Source: Piscinibacter sp943370595
Lineage (GTDB): Bacteria; Pseudomonadota; Gammaproteobacteria; Burkholderiales; Burkholderiaceae_C
Length of the DNA stretch: 64,000 nt
Assembly: GCA_943370595.1 (NCBI GenBank)
Contig: CALRRO020000009.1
Span: forward strand, 1 to 64,000
Direction of reading: 5' to 3'
The position numbers and the translations under genes are program-made. A model generated the notes under the pieces. The model saw nothing but the letters and a program-made list of their open reading frames with translations, made no database searches and was not told where the DNA came from. This document shows, in pieces, positions 43,898 to 55,000 of the stretch. How positions within the stretch are numbered: the stretch's first letter is position 1; every line of letters starts with the position of its first letter.

Positions 43898-46126
43898 CTA
43901 GTTTGAATGTAGTCGCAGGAACTCGACGGTTGCGGCCACCAGACTGGTAGTACCTACCCCGCGGGCCATGACCAGATTATCTTTCTGGCTGTTGGCTTTC
44001 ACGCAGTAGTAGGCCGCGTGCTTGCTGCAGCGCCATGCAAAGACGAACACGTTGGCTTTGTGGGCCAAGGCTTTGAGTCTGTCTGTACAGACTTGGTCCG
44101 CGTTGGTTTCGATGACCCAGTGAGGGCGCAGCGACCTCAAGATCTCCACGGCGCGGCGTGTGGCCGATTCATCGAGGCTGTAGATCGCGACCCGGTAGGG
44201 GGTCTCGTCGAGCGCCAAATTCGCCTCGCTGGCCAAAGGAGCAGCCTCGTCCAACTCGGGCAGTTCGAGTTGGGCTTCCTTGGCCAGCTGGCGTATCTGG
44301 TAGATCTGAAGGCGGTCTAATCTGGAACTGAACTCTTCACACGCCTGGATGACCTGGGTGAGCAGTCTCAGGCGCGCGTCGGCATCGCGAATTCGCCGCT
44401 GGGACACCGAGTCGCACACATCAAGGGCCCAGCCCAGTGCATGGGGGGATCGAATAGCCCCGAAGATCTTGGACACCGTGTCCACCGCCTGTCGATAGGA
44501 GGCGTCGTCACCACTCTCGATGATGGCCACAAGGATCTGATGGATCAGTTCCTGATCGGTTCGCTGATACACATCGCGCGCCCGAAGTGCCTCCAGCATC
44601 TCGAGGTAGACCGGTACCAACAGCGGGTTGGGGTCGACGCGCTCGATGAACAACTCGTGCCACAGCGGGTAAAGCCGCTCGAACAGAGCCGGGTCGTCGA
44701 CGGCATGGTGCATCAGACATTCAACGGCCGACTCGACTATGTCCTTGTGCGCCAACAGCGCGTTCGGCTCGACCGAGCGGACAAACTCCGCCCAGCGTTC
44801 GACATAAAGCTTCTCGGGCTCGTCGGGCCAACGAACAAAGGGGGCACCCTTCTGAGACCGTCCGGCAGGCGGGCGGTAGCTGGCGCGCAGATTTGCCAGG
44901 CGCGTGGCCGATGCAGACTCGACGCTCGACCGAATGGCAGCGTCCGAAGCGTCCAGTCGAGTGAGGACGGCTGCGGCCTTAGCGGGGTCAGCCGACTCCC
45001 GCGCACAAGCGATGAGGCCTCGTAAACCGTCAACGCTATCCGGCAGCACCCACAGCAACTCCCAAGCACGGTCGAACTCTTCGTTCTCAAGTGCCGCCCG
45101 GGCGGCATCAAAGTCAGCCGCCCGGGGTGACTTTGCGCATCGCTCGCGCAACAGCTCGTCGACCGCGCCAAAGGCGCCAGCCGGCAGTTCCTGAAGGATT
45201 CGCTCACAGACCGCCCACTGAGGCTCGTCTTGGAGCAGTTCGTGGAGCACAAAGGCTTTGAGAACCGAGGGACGGCGAGAGGTGCGGCGGGTCTTGAAGA
45301 GCGGTTGGGCCGGTACGCCGATCTCTGTTCGGAACTGATCAAGAAGTGGTTCGAGCGTGGGGCCAGCCTCGAACGCCTGGGCGTGCGCGCGGTACAGCGC
45401 CTCCATCACATCGCCGTAGGTCTCGGGTGGCAATTGAAGGTGAATCAACCTCGGCAGCAGCGGATGCTGAGATATGGCATCCCAGCGCTCAAAGGCAGCG
45501 GCTAACCGAATCTCGAGGTACAGGCGGTTCTCTGCCGAGACTCCAAACCTCTCGCGCAAGGCCGCCATGGCGGCCTGGGCAGCGACTTCATTGCGTGCCA
45601 ACAAGGCGCGATCGAACGAGGCGCGAAGCTGGTGAAACGTACTGGGTACGTACGACGGAGCCCGTGGACGGCGGCTGAGTAGGTCCTCATAGAGTCGCCA
45701 CTGGTTCAACAGCCGGGTGTCGCTGCGCGGATCAGGCGAGTCCAGGCGGAAAGAAGACCAGCCTGCCGCTTCGATCAGAGGCAGTGCATGCTGGTCCGCC
45801 GTGTCCAGTGGCCGGCTCTGCGCCCTCTCCTCGGCAAAGCTCGGCCCAATGAAGGCGCGCACTTCGTCCTGGAGCGCGCGCAGCATCTGCATCGAACTGG
45901 CACAGACAAACCAAGCCGTCGGTCCAGCGGCCGCTTCCCGGAAAGGCAAGAGCACGCCTCGGTCAACAGCGCCCGAAGCATGGCCCTTCAAGCAGGTCTG
46001 CAGCGCGCTCTGCGCCTGCGGATCGTCACTGATGGTCGCGAAGTTGCAGCGGTTGGGCGATGCAAAGAACGCGGCTTGCAGTGCCGCAGCCCGCTGACGG
46101 CGGACTAGGGTGTCAGTGCTGCTCAT
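43898..46126 (-). CDS. dpdD: DpdD-like protein
   Basis: The 742-residue protein has no recognised catalytic motif. It is mostly helical and includes RDVYQRTDQELIHQILVAII and WVIETNADQVCTDRLKALAH, with a C-terminal block FVFAWRCSKHAAYYCVKANS and ARGVGTTSLVAATVEFLRLH. Its size and place at the end of the dpdE-K operon point to DpdD, but I assign this from context. The ATG at 46126 lies inside the end of dpdK (14-base overlap). The C-terminal part has a P-loop-free strand pattern that could be a nuclease-like or sensor domain. Confidence 0.6.
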   Translation of the reverse strand: MSSTDTLVRRQRAAALQAAFFASPNRCNFATISDDPQAQSALQTCLKGHASGAVDRGVLLPFREAAAGPTAWFVCASSMQMLRALQDEVRAFIGPSFAEERAQSRPLDTADQHALPLIEAAGWSSFRLDSPDPRSDTRLLNQWRLYEDLLSRRPRAPSYVPSTFHQLRASFDRALLARNEVAAQAAMAALRERFGVSAENRLYLEIRLAAAFERWDAISQHPLLPRLIHLQLPPETYGDVMEALYRAHAQAFEAGPTLEPLLDQFRTEIGVPAQPLFKTRRTSRRPSVLKAFVLHELLQDEPQWAVCERILQELPAGAFGAVDELLRERCAKSPRAADFDAARAALENEEFDRAWELLWVLPDSVDGLRGLIACARESADPAKAAAVLTRLDASDAAIRSSVESASATRLANLRASYRPPAGRSQKGAPFVRWPDEPEKLYVERWAEFVRSVEPNALLAHKDIVESAVECLMHHAVDDPALFERLYPLWHELFIERVDPNPLLVPVYLEMLEALRARDVYQRTDQELIHQILVAIIESGDDASYRQAVDTVSKIFGAIRSPHALGWALDVCDSVSQRRIRDADARLRLLTQVIQACEEFSSRLDRLQIYQIRQLAKEAQLELPELDEAAPLASEANLALDETPYRVAIYSLDESATRRAVEILRSLRPHWVIETNADQVCTDRLKALAHKANVFVFAWRCSKHAAYYCVKANSQKDNLVMARGVGTTSLVAATVEFLRLHSN

Positions 46127-46643
46127 ATAGGGCAAAGTGCACTCTGGCTGCAGCGACCTGCTCAGGATCGAACGAGACCGTCACGGCCTCTTCATTGAGC
46201 GCTACACCGCTTTCTGTCAGGTTCATCGAGCCGTCGATCAGAACCCGGTCTGTCCAGACGCCTTTGGTGTGCAGCAGTGCATTGCGATCGGTCCAGCGGA
46301 GTTGATCGAGCAGACCGGCATCCCCGAGAGCTTCTTGAATGCGGCGCTTGAAGACTCTGTTGTGGTCGTCCGGACGGGTGTGGATGTGCAGTGTGGTGCC
46401 GTTGGAAGCGATGCCCACCAAGACCTCAACTAGACGAATCTCACGCTTCGCCCACTCGGGATTGAGGGTGGCGTACTGGCCGATTTGACTGTCGAAGACG
46501 ACGATGTTGCTTATCCAGGGCGCGACGATGAAGACCTCTTTGCTGGGCGCCAACAACTCCTGGGCGAACACCATCGTCAACACTTCCCTGACGGCATGCT
46601 GCGACGTCACCGCGCCCTTGTATATCTTGCGGGTGCCGCTCAT
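46113..46643 (-). CDS. dpdK: DpdK, phospholipase-D-fold nuclease
   Basis: The 176-residue protein is a PLD-superfamily enzyme with one HKD motif: H125 and K127 in LLHTKGVWTD, then LIDGSMNLTESG with the conserved Ser/Asn. A single HKD protein must dimerise to form an active site. In Dpd systems it is the likely DNA-cutting component. The ATG at 46643 overlaps the dpdJ stop by four bases. The preceding KEVFIVAPWISN fits the first strand of the PLD fold. Confidence 0.8.
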   Translation of the reverse strand: MSGTRKIYKGAVTSQHAVREVLTMVFAQELLAPSKEVFIVAPWISNIVVFDSQIGQYATLNPEWAKREIRLVEVLVGIASNGTTLHIHTRPDDHNRVFKRRIQEALGDAGLLDQLRWTDRNALLHTKGVWTDRVLIDGSMNLTESGVALNEEAVTVSFDPEQVAAARVHFALYEQH

Positions 46644-49600
46644 GCCGTGGCCTCTAACTCAAAGTGGAGGGCCACGGATCCCAGTGCACGGACCACGGAC
46701 GTCAGGCGAGCATAGACATTCAGGTACTCGAGCTGCACGGGCACCGTGGCGGCCAGGCAGATCACTCGCTGGATCTGCGCCGGGTCGGGGCTCGCCGAAA
46801 CGATGGCCTGACCGGTTTGCTTGAGTTGCTGGTGCAGTTGCTCCTGCAGATCGGCGGCATCGGCGGCCAAGGCACGTTGGGGTGGCGACAGCCACGGTGC
46901 CAACAGGAGGCGGTCCGTAGTCATGGGCGTCTCGGCGAACCGCTCTGTGACCGGCAATGCATGGGCCCGCAGTCCGTGGCCCCTGGCCCAGAGCACGCCC
47001 AGCAGCATGCTGAACCGCCAGGTCACGAGTTGACCGGCTGGGAGCTGGAAGTCAGCGGCCGCAAATGCCGCATCAATACGGGAGTCTTGGCTGAACACGG
47101 CGCACATGACGCGTGCATCGACTTCGACACCCAATCGCTGCTCCAGGGCCTCCCAGGCCTGCAACAACTCCGCAAGGAGTTGGTCCAGATCAGGAGGGCT
47201 GTTCGGACGAAGCAGTCGATTGCTGATCGCTGAAACGTAGCCGTGGAATACACCATGGCCTTGGGCCGCCAGGAACTGTCGCAAACACAGCAGGCTTGCC
47301 TGAGCCTCTTGGGTGGACGATGCCGAGCGGACCGCCTGGGTTGCATCGATCCAGGCGGTCTCTGGCGTCGGGCCTCCGATTCGCTGGAGATAGTCCTGCA
47401 ACTGGATGTCGATCTGCTCAAACTCCGAGGGCCCCAGCGCGGCTTCAATGCGGCGGTAGAAGTGATCCGTCCGAGTGGCCATGGCCTCAACCACCTGTTC
47501 GATGAGCCCGTTGCCGCCCGGGTTGGCCTCCGAGATCCACAACTGGACTTCAGCTCGCTCCTTGCCATCCTCCGTTGGACCGGGATCGGTGTCGACCATG
47601 AGGTCGTCCGGGTCCACCTGGGGGCAAGCTTGCTGGATGGCGTCCATGAGGGCCGCCGCAAAGGTCTGCAGTTGGGCCTGTCGGAGCCAGTCATCCCAAG
47701 CGGCATCAATGGGCTCGGCCAGGATCTGGTGCGCCAAAGTGGCGAGGGCGTCGCGTGTCACAGCGTCGGCAAACGCGTCGGTCAACTTGGAACGGAGGCG
47801 GGGTTCCCTTCCCGGTACTGGGTGGTCGTCGTCGTCAGGCGCATCTGGGGACTGGAAGATCGTGACCAGGACGTCCCGCAGTCTGGGTTGCTCAGTCGGT
47901 TGTCGCAGCAGGTCAATCGCCTGCCCCAGTGGGAGCTCGCGCTCCTGAGAGAGGGCTACCGCAGCCACCTTGAAGATCTGGGCCAGCCAACCTCGGAGGA
48001 AGACGTTGCCCACCGTGCCGGCCAGCGCCGGGCCATGCTGGGCTTCCCATTGAAAACGCGCGCTGCGGGCGGCGCGGAGAATGGAGGGGTCCTCCTTCAG
48101 CAGAGTTGCGCTTGGGGACGCTGGGAGATTCATGTGGAGGCACAGTGCGTCTGCCTCGACTTCGAATCCGATGCCGCAGGGCTTGCCGCCCTGGGTAAAG
48201 TGCCACAAGGCTGCGTGGTCAACTGTTTGGTTGCCTGTCGCCACGCGCAGATTGACGCTGGAGGCCACGGCGTACCGTCGCACCGTAGCTGCCGACTGGC
48301 TGGCGTGGGTGTGAACAGAGACGCGCTGCACCAGTCGGGCGATGCCGACTCGGTCCGAAGGAGCTTCGAAGACATTGCCCACGCGACCCCCTAACAGTTG
48401 GGTCCGCCAGATCAGTCGCGCGTTGGAGGTGTCACGCAGCTCCGGCCGCCGTGGGGGCGAAACAAGTCGGATTGCCGCGGGGCGAAAGGCAGCGCAGGCG
48501 CTCACCTGTCCGTTTTCGGAACAATGAAAGTCGAACTGGGGATCGAGGTCGTACCAGAGTGCGACGTCGACCTCACGAGTCGTCGTCACGGCCGCGAGAT
48601 CGGCCGCGAGTTCAGCGTCTGAAAGTCCGATCCACAGCGGCTGGTCCAGACGACGGGAGACCTTGCCCGGGGCCAATTCGTTCAAGGCCTGCAGCACGGG
48701 CAAGGCCACGTCATCGAATGGACCGCCCTGAAGCTGGACCTCCGGCAGAGACAGGTCCGCAAAGAGCGTTCCCGGCATGAACTCGGGAAGCGGGTGGCTG
48801 TTTCGTCGGTCGGTGGCCGGTTGGCCATGGGAACGCCAGTTGGTAGCCAAGCGTCTCAAGGCGGTGGGCACGACGGTCAGCAACAGCGGGCGTGGATGCT
48901 CCCACAGCAGGGTGTCCACCTCCTCGCGCGAAAGGGCCAGCGCTTGAACGAGAAAGCGTGTGAGGTCTTCTAGCTTGGCTGGATCCCTGAGCAGGTTGAC
49001 CAACTGCTGCGTGAGGTAGGCTCGACGCAGGCGATCCTGCAGCCAGTTGCTACCAGCAAACTTATGTTCGCCTGCAGGGCCGATCCGAATCGCCTCACTC
49101 TTGACTGCTTTCCACTGACTCGGATTCAGCGGAAAGCTCGACTTGTTCTGCTTGATCTGGTCCTCTGCCGGACGCGACCAGCCCTCCAAGCGGGTGGACT
49201 GTGGTCCAGACAGGTCCCGCCACACTGAACCTGCAGGCTCGCCTTGCTGCATGGCCACGCCGAGATAGTCGATCAGTGCATTGGCCGCCTGCATACGCCG
49301 GATGTAGCGGTTGCTCAGGGGCAGTTCGCGGGGCGGCAGTTCAGGGTCGAAGAACTGTTCGTATGCCTGATAGGCCAAGCGATCGCGCCCGTAGTCGGAC
49401 AGCACCATGATGGTCCAGGGGCGCATATGCCGCGTACGGCCTGCCCGGCCCTTGCGCTGCAGGAACTGCGCCATGTCTCGAGGGGCCTTGTGCTGCAGTA
49501 CGACGCCGACTGCCGGATCGTCATAGCCCACCTCCAGCGCCGCGGTAGCGACGACGATTTCGGCGTCGTGGCTGACACCGGTATCGAGCGCCGTGGTTCT

Positions 49601-51355
49601 CTCCACGCGATGCCGGGTGGACAGTACGTGGCCATTGGCTTCGAGAGCCCTCCAATCTTGTCCCCCCTCATAGCGGCGCAGGCTCCCACCGGCGCGGCGC
49701 AAGTGGGCCAGGCCGCCGTTGGGGTGCCGGCGATTCGCGGGGTGTCCCTGTTCTGTGCGGCCTTCCGCATCCCGGAGGTCGTAGAAGAGGCGGTTGGTTG
49801 CGTCCAATTGGTCCGTGAAGGCGAAACTGCGCCAGCCGGCAAACGGCTTGACTCCCTTGGTGAAGCCTTCCCGGGTGTCCAGCAGGCGCGAGGCGAGCAT
49901 CAGGGCCTGGATCGATGTCGACAGAAGCGCAGCCTGGGATACAGGGTCGCCTCTCAAGGCCAGCATGTACTCGGCGCCCTCACTGACCATGTGCTCAGGG
50001 TTGGGCGCAATCTCCTCGACAACGCTGCGGTCCAGACCGACCAGCGAAGCGAAGAATGCAGCCCCGTCGGCGATGGTCGCGGACAGCCCGACAAACTGGG
50101 TCTGACGGCGACTCAGGTGCGACCACCGCCGCAACAGGTGAGCCGTCTGAGCACCAAAGGTCCCTGTGTAGAGGTGCACCTCGTCGAGCAGCATCAGCGC
50201 AGGCGCCATTGAGGCTCTGGGCCCCAGACCAAAGAGGTGTCTGATCTGCGAGTCGGCGAGCCGCTGGTTCATCATCTCCACGGAGGTGAAGAGGATGTCG
50301 GGCGGGTCCTCGATCATCGACTTGCGCGTGAACCGCAGGTGCAGCGATTCGACGACGTGCCCACATGTGACGCAGGTCAGGCGGCCCTGGCTCTCAGGGC
50401 CGCCTGCGCCTGCAAGACGCAGGCCCCCGCCACAGCCCTGCTGCGGGCAGCGAAAAAATGGACACTCACCTCGAGTCTTTTGCCATTTCTTATCTATCGA
50501 GTTCAGCGTTTCAGGGGTGTCCCCGTAGAGCACGCCGATGCTGAGCGTCGTCCCGACCTTGCCCAGATCCGCGTCAAACTTGCGCGCCTGCTCATAGACC
50601 TCGGCGAGTTGGTCCTTCAAGAGTTCGTTGCGGGGGTATAGCGCCAGGACCCGAACCCCGCGAGCGCCGGGTTGGGCTTTTCGCTCAGCGGCCAACCACG
50701 TCAGCGCCGGCAAGTAGAAGGCAAGCGTCTTGCCGCTACCCGTTCCCGCTGACACCAGCGTGCCTCGTGCGCCACGGCCCGTCAGGCCTTCAAGAATGCG
50801 GGCGGCCGCGTCGATCTGGAAGCGCGCGAACTTCCAGTCTGGACTGCCACCATCGAACCACGTGGCAACGGCGGTCAGCACTCTGGGATCGGACACGCGC
50901 GCCGCAATGATTTCCCGTGACGCGGCGGTCGTCAGATTGCGCGCGGGGTACTTCCGAGGGCGCCACAGCAAGCGGTAGTCGGCAACCAGGGTGGCGGCGC
51001 TCACCCAGTCCGGTCCCTCGTGCTGGCGCGGGAACATCTGGCGGAGGCGGGCAAACAAGCGAACGCCTTCAGCCATGCGTGTCCGAAACCTCGGCGGTGT
51101 TGCCGGGCGTCCGGGAACAGCGAACAGGTGACCGAGTTCGATCAGGCGCTGCTGGAGCGCAGCTTCCGTGTCGATCGTGCACTTCGGATCAGCGGCAATT
51201 TCCTGGCGTTCGTTCAGGACGTCTCGCAGCGTTTCCTCAACCTCCGACGCGCTCAGCGCGCTGTCGACCAAGCCCCAGACCAGAACGCGTACTTCCAGTC
51301 GCTCCAAGCGATCAAGAGCCGCTTCGGCCAAAGCCAGGTCGGGTGCAAGACTCAC
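46640..51355 (-). CDS. dpdJ: DpdJ, large DEAD/DEAH-like helicase
   Basis: The 1571-residue protein is a superfamily-2 helicase. Walker A is SAGTGSGKT (202-210), the DEVH box is at 391-394 (LLDEVHLYTG), SAT is in VGLSATIAD and motif VI is in FLQRKGRAGRTRHM. A cysteine-rich insert (C298, C303, C308, C328, C331) between motifs resembles a zinc finger. The C-terminal about 750 residues are unassigned. The GTG at 51355 overlaps the dpdI stop. It is expected to move along DNA during restriction of unmodified DNA. Confidence 0.83.
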   Translation of the reverse strand: MSLAPDLALAEAALDRLERLEVRVLVWGLVDSALSASEVEETLRDVLNERQEIAADPKCTIDTEAALQQRLIELGHLFAVPGRPATPPRFRTRMAEGVRLFARLRQMFPRQHEGPDWVSAATLVADYRLLWRPRKYPARNLTTAASREIIAARVSDPRVLTAVATWFDGGSPDWKFARFQIDAAARILEGLTGRGARGTLVSAGTGSGKTLAFYLPALTWLAAERKAQPGARGVRVLALYPRNELLKDQLAEVYEQARKFDADLGKVGTTLSIGVLYGDTPETLNSIDKKWQKTRGECPFFRCPQQGCGGGLRLAGAGGPESQGRLTCVTCGHVVESLHLRFTRKSMIEDPPDILFTSVEMMNQRLADSQIRHLFGLGPRASMAPALMLLDEVHLYTGTFGAQTAHLLRRWSHLSRRQTQFVGLSATIADGAAFFASLVGLDRSVVEEIAPNPEHMVSEGAEYMLALRGDPVSQAALLSTSIQALMLASRLLDTREGFTKGVKPFAGWRSFAFTDQLDATNRLFYDLRDAEGRTEQGHPANRRHPNGGLAHLRRAGGSLRRYEGGQDWRALEANGHVLSTRHRVERTTALDTGVSHDAEIVVATAALEVGYDDPAVGVVLQHKAPRDMAQFLQRKGRAGRTRHMRPWTIMVLSDYGRDRLAYQAYEQFFDPELPPRELPLSNRYIRRMQAANALIDYLGVAMQQGEPAGSVWRDLSGPQSTRLEGWSRPAEDQIKQNKSSFPLNPSQWKAVKSEAIRIGPAGEHKFAGSNWLQDRLRRAYLTQQLVNLLRDPAKLEDLTRFLVQALALSREEVDTLLWEHPRPLLLTVVPTALRRLATNWRSHGQPATDRRNSHPLPEFMPGTLFADLSLPEVQLQGGPFDDVALPVLQALNELAPGKVSRRLDQPLWIGLSDAELAADLAAVTTTREVDVALWYDLDPQFDFHCSENGQVSACAAFRPAAIRLVSPPRRPELRDTSNARLIWRTQLLGGRVGNVFEAPSDRVGIARLVQRVSVHTHASQSAATVRRYAVASSVNLRVATGNQTVDHAALWHFTQGGKPCGIGFEVEADALCLHMNLPASPSATLLKEDPSILRAARSARFQWEAQHGPALAGTVGNVFLRGWLAQIFKVAAVALSQERELPLGQAIDLLRQPTEQPRLRDVLVTIFQSPDAPDDDDHPVPGREPRLRSKLTDAFADAVTRDALATLAHQILAEPIDAAWDDWLRQAQLQTFAAALMDAIQQACPQVDPDDLMVDTDPGPTEDGKERAEVQLWISEANPGGNGLIEQVVEAMATRTDHFYRRIEAALGPSEFEQIDIQLQDYLQRIGGPTPETAWIDATQAVRSASSTQEAQASLLCLRQFLAAQGHGVFHGYVSAISNRLLRPNSPPDLDQLLAELLQAWEALEQRLGVEVDARVMCAVFSQDSRIDAAFAAADFQLPAGQLVTWRFSMLLGVLWARGHGLRAHALPVTERFAETPMTTDRLLLAPWLSPPQRALAADAADLQEQLHQQLKQTGQAIVSASPDPAQIQRVICLAATVPVQLEYLNVYARLTSVVRALGSVALHFELEATA

Positions 51356-52077
51356 TGATGGGCACTCCGAACGCGGAAGCGATCCAACTGACCTTGCTCG
51401 TCAAGCCACTTCGCGACCGTCGGAGTGACGTGAGCGAGGGTCGCGGTGCCTGCATAGATGGCGTCATAGAACGCCTTGACCTCGTCCGGCAAGTCGAATG
51501 CAAGTCGAGCGAAGGCCTGTCGACACGACGTCACATGAGAAGAGATCTGCACGAGGTCGTCAGGGGATCGGGGGAGTTCCAAGCGTGCGATCGCCGCAAA
51601 AGCGGCGTAGCTGACCTGGTAGGCCCGCAGCGCATCGTCGTTGGAGGGCGTCGGCGGCGTACGCAACCGCAGGGTGGTCGGATTCTCAAGGGTGCCGAGT
51701 TGCTCCAGATGGGCCCGCCAGGCCTTACGCCCCGCTGCATCGAGCTCATCGGTGAAGCCTTCGCAGGCATTGAGCAGGCGCGTCCAGGCCGCATCGCGGG
51801 TGAGTTCCTTGATGTCTTCCTTTTCGAGCAGGCGGGACAGCACCTTCTGCGCATTCTGGCGAAGCGCGCCATTCTTCGAAGCCACCGTTGCCGCATCTTG
51901 GCTCGAGAGGGTCAAAGGTGCGGTTTGGGTACGCAGACTCATCAGCTTGGAGTGTCGGGCCTGCCACTCACCGGTGCGCTGCTGGATGTGTTTTAGGTCG
52001 GTGGCAAGACTCTTGGCCTGTGCCAGGGACTTGATCTTGGCTTCCAAGGTCTGGCAACGCTGCAAGAGAGTGGTCAT
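51352..52077 (-). CDS. dpdI: DpdI-like protein
   Basis: The 241-residue protein is mostly helical, with a possible coiled coil at 1-60 (LLQRCQTLEAKIKSLAQAKS) and no catalytic motif. It lies between dpdH and dpdJ, overlapping both by four bases, which matches the place of DpdI. It may be a linker subunit of the restriction complex. The assignment rests on position and size, not on homology I can see. Confidence 0.6.
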   Translation of the reverse strand: MTTLLQRCQTLEAKIKSLAQAKSLATDLKHIQQRTGEWQARHSKLMSLRTQTAPLTLSSQDAATVASKNGALRQNAQKVLSRLLEKEDIKELTRDAAWTRLLNACEGFTDELDAAGRKAWRAHLEQLGTLENPTTLRLRTPPTPSNDDALRAYQVSYAAFAAIARLELPRSPDDLVQISSHVTSCRQAFARLAFDLPDEVKAFYDAIYAGTATLAHVTPTVAKWLDEQGQLDRFRVRSAHQ

Positions 52078-55000
52078 TGCCCGAACTCCTTGGTGATCGC
52101 CTCGAGATCAGTCTGCAAGCCTGTCAACATGGCCCCGATGTCCGCGCCGCCAAGAGTGCTCAGTTGCGAGTTGGCTGCCCGATCCAGGTCCGGCAATACC
52201 CTGTCGAGCAAAGCCAAGGCGTCGCTGACAGCAACGAGTTGCCGCATGTTCAGCGCTGACCAGGCCAGCAGACGCGTCTCGATCGATGACTGGGGGTCGG
52301 GCTCCTTGAACGCCAGTGCCTGACGGATCAGTTGGCGGGCCTCTTCACTGGACAGCGTCTCGACCGCCCGCTTGGACTGCTCGAAACTGCCGGACGCGAT
52401 CAAGGCAAACAGGCCGGCCTTCTGGGCTTGCTGCAGTTGTTCCAGCAGTTGTGTAGCAGGGCCGGCGCCCTCCCAATCGCTGAGACGCTCACGAATCGTA
52501 GGCAGGACGTGGGTCGTCGCCGCTGAGTACCGCTTCAGGAGTCCTTCGACGCGGGATGCATTGAACATCTCATCCGCGGCGGTCTTGAAGTCGCCCAATT
52601 GCATGCTGATGAGCATCGTCCCGGCTTCCGGCAACGGCTGACGCCAGGCAGACTTGGTTCGTCTGAGGTCGATGGCCTGCACGGTGTCGCCGTCACCTTG
52701 GAAGCACCCTAGGGATTTGGCGACGATCGCGGAGACGGTAGCGCGGGCGGCCTCGGCACGGATGATGGCCCGGGCGATCACCGCGGCGGGTTGGGTGTCC
52801 GCAGCGTCTGGCTCCCAGGGTGGCTGGGGCAGACCGGCGTAGTAGTCGGACAGCGGAGGCGTACGGGGTTCGACAGCGCGACTCAAGCGCAGAAGGAGCG
52901 CCTGGCGTTGAAGGAGTTTGAGGGCGACGCCGGCTTGCTGCTCCGCCGAAGTGGTATGCCAAGCGATGGCCTGTGCCTCGATGCGATCGAGCAACTGCTG
53001 AGCGATCGGGTAGTCCGCGTCGGCGTTGGTGTAGTCCCACGACTTCTTGTTGTCGCTCCAACGCTCCAACGCGGCCAGGCCCGCCAGTAGCACGGGATCC
53101 AAGGGTCTTGCTTCGGCGGCCACCACAAACTTCGGCTCGTTGCTCGGGTTGCCGACGCTCGCAAAGGGCAACCAGAGGTGAGCCGCTTCGATGGACCTCG
53201 ACTTGAGACGATGAACGGTCCAATCGATGCGGTCCTTCAGTGCTTCAGCCAGCAAGTTTCGAACGCGCCGGGCATACCTCTGATCGATGCTGCCCTTGGA
53301 CCAGGCATTGAGGTACTCCAGTTCGGGCGCCGGCGGTGGGGGTGGCGGAGGCGGCGGTGGTGACACGGGCTGCGGTACGGGCGCCTTGCCCGAGCCCTTG
53401 CCACCGCCTTTGGCCGGATCCTTCTCGATATCCAGTGGAGTGTCGAAGGGCCAGGGGAGGTCGAAAGCCTCGAACACGCCCTTGGCGGCCCGCGGCGCAT
53501 CGCTAAGGTTGCCTGGATTGCCAGCCCAGTAGTCCAGCACGGGTGCGAGCCGCTCGAGTTGCTCCTGCGGCATGCCGCGGGCCTTGAGCGCGATCTGCAC
53601 TGTGGCGTTGGGAGCGGCCCCCTTGAAGTTGGCCGGCGGAAAGGCCCTGCTCTCGTACAGCGAGCGATGCGACAGGGTCTGGCGCAGGACCGTGTCGATA
53701 AAAGCTCGAGGATTCAGGCGAAGTTCGCCGCCAGGACTGAGTTCGCGACGTGCGATCGATTCAATGGCAAGGGCAGACAGTGGGAACAGCGGGTAGCCCT
53801 GGGGGCTATCGCCAAACGCCGAGAGTCTGTGAAGGTCGTCATCGGACAGTTCCGTGGGGAACGGCTTGACCCAACCTTCGATCTCGCCGGCCGGATTGAC
53901 CTCGAACTGCTCGCGCAGGGCCTTTGCTCCCCAGCGAGCGGCATTGAGATACCGGCCTGCCAGCAACACCATGCGGTCGATGATGGCTTGAGGCGTAGCC
54001 GCCGTATTGGGGATCAGCCACTCTCGTTTGGCACGCGTCAGGATGGTCTGCCGGCTGGGCAAGAATCCGTCGGTGACCGCCAGGGCTGTCCGAATGGGGG
54101 CCCTCACGCGCACCCCACCGTGATCGCTTTCCGCGATCATCAGGTTGAGCAGAGGCTGCTGGATGCCCGCCAGGGCTGCAAAGTCCTCGATCAGCAGCAC
54201 CAGTTCCTTGCCATCCTTGAGCAACTGTTGGCGGATCCCGTCGACGATCTCCTCGATCGTGCGCTGCCCCAGAGCCCGAGAGAACTGGAAGACATCCCGC
54301 AGCGCCGGGTCTAGGGCTTCCTGAAGGATCTCGGCGGCCAGAGGCCGACTGGCGCCGTCGTTGCGAGTCAGTTGTTGCAGCGCTGCCTGAACCGTGCGGC
54401 GGCTGCCATCGGGCGTGTATGACTCTGGCGGATCCAGGTCGGCTGGCACGAAGCGGCGCTGTTCCCCCGTCTGCTGCTCGCTGCCCCCTTCGATGGTCTG
54501 GCGGACGATGCGCTCGAGGGGGGTGCGAAACCATCGATCGAAGACTTCAGGCTCGCGGATCAGGTCTCGCAATACACGAGTCAGGGCCAGTCGCTCGCGC
54601 AGTTCCCGGTCTTCGCGATCGGTTGACTTCAGCGAGGCCATGCCCTCGGTGAACTTCTGCTCGAGAACGAGGCTGAGCGCCGTGCACAGCATGGCGGCTG
54701 CGTGACCGGGTCTGAGGTGATCGACCGTCTGGCTGAGTTCAGCCAGCAACTTCGCGTAGGCCTCGCCCTGCAGCGGCTGCAGGATGCGCTCGACAACCTG
54801 GCGCAAGCTCGCAGTCTTGGGGACCAGGACGATCACCAACTGGTCGCGTCTGGGGTGACGTTGCAATTGCGCATGTAGCCAGCGGACAAGGTGGGACTTG
54901 CCAACACCCGACTCACCGGTGATGGCCACCAGCACGGCGCTGCCATCGCTGGCGTCTCGCATGAGGGACGCCAGCAGATTCGCCTCGGTGGAGGGTCGCT